From NCBI RefSeq assembly GCF_022378355.1, contig NZ_JAKMAJ010000013.1, forward strand, positions 85,319 through 149,318: a DNA stretch of 64,000 nt, in the 5' to 3' direction. Origin of the DNA: Brenneria bubanii (GTDB lineage: Bacteria > Pseudomonadota > Gammaproteobacteria > Enterobacterales > Enterobacteriaceae). The translations under genes were made by a program, and so were the position numbers. The notes under the pieces were generated by a model. That model was not told where the DNA came from. It saw only the letters and a program-made list of their open reading frames with translations, and ran no database searches. Positions within the stretch are counted from its first letter, which is position 1, and every line of letters begins with the position of its first letter. Of this stretch, positions 61,263-64,000 are shown piece after piece.

Positions 61263-61352
61263 GGTGAGGTGTCCGAGAGGCTGAAGGAGCACGCCTGGAA
61301 AGTGTGTATACGTGAAAACGTATCGAGGGTTCGAATCCCTCCCTCACCGCCA
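61263..61352 (+). tRNA. tRNA-Ser (anticodon GGA)
   Basis: The 90-base sequence folds as a class II tRNA: acceptor arm GGTGAGG paired with CCTCACC, then G and encoded CCA. The anticodon stem CACGCCTGGAAAGTGTG has loop anticodon GGA, reading UCC/UCU; there is a long variable arm (TATACGTGAAAACGTATC), and the T arm is GAGGGTTCGAATCCCTC. It resembles E. coli serX/serW, also located after ycdX, a known integration site for mobile elements. The DNA downstream is an island. Confidence 0.97.
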
Positions 61353-61416
61353 TATTTGATGCAAAATCAATCAGTTACGATACGTTATTGGTTTTGTCCT
61401 GCATAAAGTAACGCAT

Positions 61417-61444
61417 AAAAAAGTTCGCTTCGGCGGACTTTTTT
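61417..61444 (+). terminator. Rho-independent terminator of tRNA-Ser
   Basis: AAAAAAGTTCGC and GCGGACTTTTTT pair around a stable TTCG loop (one G-T pair), with the T-run on the + strand, about 65 bases after the tRNA. Confidence 0.85.
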
Positions 61445-61887
61445 GTTTGTGAAATTCAGTATCTCGCTCATTAGGCTAGTTTTTTCCTGCGCCGACTTCC
61501 CAACAGACAGATAAAAAAAAGCTCAGTGATGGCCACCACCACCGTCATTCTATTAGGTTTTGACAACATCATTATTGTCTGGCGAATGCTGGAAGCTCTC
61601 AACATGGGACCATTTGGCTATAATCCCCCCGCAGGAGACATCAGGGAACATTTGGCAGGAAAAGGTAAGCGTTCTCCCCCCTCCTCACCTGTAGGCTCCA
61701 GCATAGCCTTTAGAAATGCATTGTTGCCCTGTAGAAACTGACCGATACGCAGGAAGCACTAAGTCCCCTTGCACCATCAGGCTCTGGGCATTTCAGAAGA
61801 ACTAAAAGACCTTACCTATGACGTTAACGGTGATAAGGGTTTTATCCTTACTGGCTGTTATGACGCCCTGAAACCGATCTGTTCGAT
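61445..61887. other. Decayed DNA at the start of the tRNA-Ser island
   Basis: No intact gene is supported. A short open frame near 61773-61860 (HHQALGISEELKDL, then GDKGFILTGCYDAL) may be a gene remnant, but I cannot name it. The stretch probably contains debris of the integrated element. Confidence 0.4.
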
Positions 61888-62048
61888 CATGGTTTCCGCA
61901 CGCTGGCGTGTAGTGCCTTAATTGAATCGGGGATCTGGCCGGAAGACGTGGCTGAACGCCAAATGAACCACATGGAAAAGAACAACGTTCGCGCAACCTA
62001 CCCCCATAAGGCCAAATATCTGGAACAGCGCCGCTTGATGCTGCAGTG
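61888..62048 (+). pseudogene. C-terminal fragment of a P4-type integrase
   Basis: The frame reads HGFRTLACSALIESGIWPED, VAERQMNHMEKNNVRATY and HKAKYLEQRRLMLQW, the end of P4-family tyrosine recombinases. HGFR has the catalytic His and Arg; the Tyr is in RATYPHKA. The N-terminal three quarters are missing. Homology stops at an IS903-like inverted repeat, which replaces the real C-terminus. It stands about 0.5 kb after tRNA-Ser, the normal target of such integrases. Confidence 0.85.
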
Positions 62049-62250
62049 GGCTTTGTTGAATAAATAAGATTCCGTGCAAATTTCCCTGTCGCTGGCCTGA
62101 ATTTCAGACAATGCGCACGCTTTCTGGCATACCTGCCTTCGTCATCTTGTTCAGTGCACGTACCATGGCCAGAGCCTCTGCGACCTGACTATCATAATCA
62201 CGCAGTGTCAGTGAGCCTCCTCACAGCGGTTTTATCCGATACATGGAGAG
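62049..62250 (-). mobile_element. IS903-like (IS5 family) end fragment
   Basis: GGCTTTGTTGAATAAAT at 62049 equals the IS903 terminal inverted repeat. Inside it, on the minus strand (62241-62104), the transposase C-terminus reads SLTLRDYDSQVAEALAMVR then ALNKMTKAGMPESVRIV and stop. An in-frame stop interrupts it after YRIKPL, and upstream of that the similarity ends. The rest of the element and the other inverted repeat are missing, so it is inactive. Confidence 0.85.
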
Positions 62251-62524
62251 CGACAGTTATATTCCGTTGTCCATTTCCACCGTGCATTGTTTCCGCACAG
62301 TCGCGTAGATCGTATTCCAACTGTACAACCCATAGGGTATGAAATTTCAGTCAATCAGCCGAGGGGGCATAATGACATTATATACCAGCAGACTACAGTT
62401 GTCGTATGAGGGAGTGATTGATTATAATCACCTCTGGACCTCATCGACAATTAGTTGAACTTTGTGAAAATAGAGCCTGACATGATGATAAATCAAAAAT
62501 CATATTTACCTCACAATTGAAAAA

Positions 62525-63130
62525 TTATGGATAACGCTGTTCCTGATAACCATTTGGATAACTCTTCACTATTTTACTTAGAGCGCCATTCTCATAGCTA
62601 AATAATAAAGAATGGTTAGAATATTTTTCCTGAGAATGCTCTCTCTCATAAACAATTATATCGATTAGCATGTCGTCATCATAGTTATAATCTGAAAAAC
62701 TCGAGCCAAATCTCCCATAACTTAACTCTTTAACTACCCTCTCATTTTTGAGAAAAATATCCATAACAAAGGCCAATGAGTCAACATCGAAAAAACCAAT
62801 CACTCTGACAATGGAGTCAGAATAAAAATAAAAATCACTATACTGGACCTCACCATTTGATCCAACCCTTTCAACCAATAGAACATCCCCAGTAGAATTA
62901 AAACTCCAAAATTGAACATCTTTTTTATTTTTTGGAACATTATTTAGTTCCTTTCCTAATTTAAAACCAAATCTCTCCGTTTCAAAATCCCTTATATTTA
63001 AAAGCCTTCCCTTGCTTATTTTTTGGCTGGCGGTGTGTTTTTTTACATCAAAATAAAATTTCTCTAAAAAAAAACGTGGCGTAGTTTTTATTTTTTCAAA
63101 TTCAGATTTAAGTGTATCCATCTCTTTCAT
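62525..63130 (-). CDS. Unknown AT-rich gene, possible immunity-type protein
   Basis: This 201-residue acidic and aromatic-rich protein has no signal peptide or membrane segment. It contains FEKIKTTPRFFLEKFYFDVKK, VQFWSFNSTGDVLLVE and DYNYDDDMLIDIIVYE. AAGGGG precedes the ATG. I do not recognise a family. Low GC content and position beside a toxin/immunity pair suggest an orphan immunity gene, but nothing in the sequence proves it. Confidence 0.55.
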   Translation of the reverse strand: MKEMDTLKSEFEKIKTTPRFFLEKFYFDVKKHTASQKISKGRLLNIRDFETERFGFKLGKELNNVPKNKKDVQFWSFNSTGDVLLVERVGSNGEVQYSDFYFYSDSIVRVIGFFDVDSLAFVMDIFLKNERVVKELSYGRFGSSFSDYNYDDDMLIDIIVYEREHSQEKYSNHSLLFSYENGALSKIVKSYPNGYQEQRYP

Positions 63131-63286
63131 TGTAACCCCTTAAAATTCAAAATTTCCATTTGATATATCTGATGCTATTTGATCTGTCCCCGAAATTATT
63201 CCCACCTAATTACGCTGCCATTTCATAAGAACGCTCTCTAAAAATAACCGGAAAGATCCTCTCTAGATCTTTCCAGCTTCTTTCTA

Positions 63287-63598
63287 TTAATTAAACTTGG
63301 GATTAAATATTCGTTGACCTTTACAAGCAGCCAAGTCACTTATTTCCACTTTGGTATTATCCTCAATAAACTCCAAAGCACTTTCGATAGAATCAAATGA
63401 TACAATCTCTTCTCTCAAATACTCTTCAGAAGACATTTTTGACTCTAATATTTCATCAACATAAACCTTATACTTCCCTTCCCATTTTTGAAGTCCGACA
63501 GAAGACCAACAAATTTCATTTCCAGCCAAAAAAGAATAGCGCACTCCAACCTGCTTACCATTATTTATGGTATTAAACAAATTAATATTTGAATTCAT
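63287..63598 (-). CDS. Candidate immunity protein of the adjacent toxin domain
   Basis: This 103-residue acidic cytosolic protein includes RYSFLAGNEICWSSVGLQKWEG and FDSIESALEFIEDNTKVEISDL. Its ATG overlaps the toxin stop (ATGA) and GGTGGA lies upstream inside the toxin end. Tight overlap, small size and AT-rich composition are what is seen for immunity genes of polymorphic toxins. No named immunity family was recognised. Confidence 0.65.
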   Translation of the reverse strand: MNSNINLFNTINNGKQVGVRYSFLAGNEICWSSVGLQKWEGKYKVYVDEILESKMSSEEYLREEIVSFDSIESALEFIEDNTKVEISDLAACKGQRIFNPKFN

Positions 63599-63936
63599 TT
63601 TCCACCTACTATATTAATCACTACTTTAATACCATCTTCACGCTTTATATTTATATGCGGGAAGTTTCCGTGATCGTCGGTCGGGGCGTGGCCTCTTACT
63701 CGGCCTGTTGCATGATCGATAGCATAGTCTTTATGGTATGCTCCCCCTTCTTTGAAACGGTCCATCTTTGTTTTCTTTCTTACACCAACCGCATCCTGTG
63801 GCCCAACTCCCCTAACTTTCTGATAATTTGGGAATGCTGTATGAAGCAACTCGTTCGCTTCTGCCTTGGTTCTAACTTCAACAGTAGTATTCTTACCACC
63901 CGTTCTCAATGCTTCGACTTTTTTAGGCTGTGTCCC
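63595..63936 (-). pseudogene. C-terminal toxin module of a polymorphic (Rhs/CDI-type) toxin, without its 5' part
   Basis: The open frame has no ATG; TTG at 63909 is the only initiator seen, and a stop at 63937-63939 closes it upstream. It reads GGKNTTVEVRTKAEANELLH, DRFKEGGAYHKDYAIDHATG, HAPTDDHGNFPHINIKR and ends VVINIVGGK. The His/Asp-rich HKDYAID and HGNFPHINIK blocks look like a toxin domain from the tips of Rhs, CDI or MafB-like proteins (perhaps Ntox24-like, from memory). The delivery part is missing, so this is probably a displaced orphan tip. Confidence 0.6.
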
Positions 63937-63978
63937 TCAATTACATAATCTTCTGAGAAAAAGCCGGATACAGCCTAA
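63923..63978. repeat. Inverted repeat at the broken 5' end of the toxin module
   Basis: TTAGGCTGTGTCC (63923-63935) and GGATACAGCCTAA (63966-63978) are inverted copies with one mismatch around 30 bases. The repeat coincides with the point where the toxin frame is closed. It could be a miniature element, an insertion-sequence end or a hairpin. Confidence 0.6.
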
Positions 63979-64000
63979 TTTCACCATCGAAAGATAATTT

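Noticed and set aside
61526-61741. A 71-codon frame after tRNA-Ser as an island gene
   Set aside because: The sequence is low in conserved features, has no good binding site and lies in clearly decayed DNA.

Overview
The window is chromosomal DNA of a gamma-proteobacterium of the order Enterobacterales. Most proteins are close relatives of Escherichia coli proteins in nearly E. coli gene order: prc-proQ, rsmF, yebW, sdsR, yebY, holE, ptrB, purT, eda-zwf-hexR-pykA, lpxM-mepM-znuACB, ruvCAB-yebC-nudB-aspS, yecE-yecN-cmoAB, cutC-yecM-argS, murJ-mviM-yceH-rimJ-mdtH-grxB-yceB-ycdYX-tRNA-Ser. The divergence, the joins (argS next to murJ, eda beside zwf without edd) and a repeat type known from Yersinia, Serratia and soft-rot bacteria suggest a Pectobacteriaceae member (Brenneria, Lonsdalea, Pectobacterium or Dickeya type). 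That placement is an inference.

Layout. (1) 1-6 kb: core genes, with the letAB position between msrC and rsmF empty. (2) 6-21.6 kb: a mosaic accessory block between yebW and the sdsR/yebY locus. It holds an oxidoreductase, an acetyltransferase, a periplasmic cupin, a sugar permease with its LacI-type regulator, a GST, SOS-controlled umuDC, an RhtB exporter, a phage-type muramidase, several unknown small genes (one beside a decayed duplicate) and a phage integrase fragment ending next to the SdsR small RNA. (3) 21.7-61 kb: a long, almost unbroken core. It carries central carbon genes under HexR, zinc uptake under Zur, Holliday junction processing under LexA, tRNA charging and modification, lipid A and murein enzymes, and tRNA-Ser(GGA). 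(4) 61.4-64 kb: a decayed island after the tRNA-Ser gene. It contains a P4-type integrase fragment cut by an IS903-like end, then AT-rich genes including a polymorphic-toxin tail with an overlapping candidate immunity gene.

Readable regulatory sites include LexA boxes (umuD, ruvA), a PurR box (purT), a HexR box (zwf), a Zur box (znuA/znuC), a sigma-S type -10 for sdsR, a Fur-like box at the left edge and paired operators before the sugar permease. Three copies and one half copy of a palindromic repeat lie in intergenic gaps of the core.

No complete, clearly new multi-gene system is visible. The best leads are the right-edge toxin/immunity module, an orphan intrinsic terminator that may mark a small RNA near 7.4-7.5 kb, the unknown two-gene unit at 18.3-18.9 kb, the integration site at sdsR, and a frameshifted mviM.
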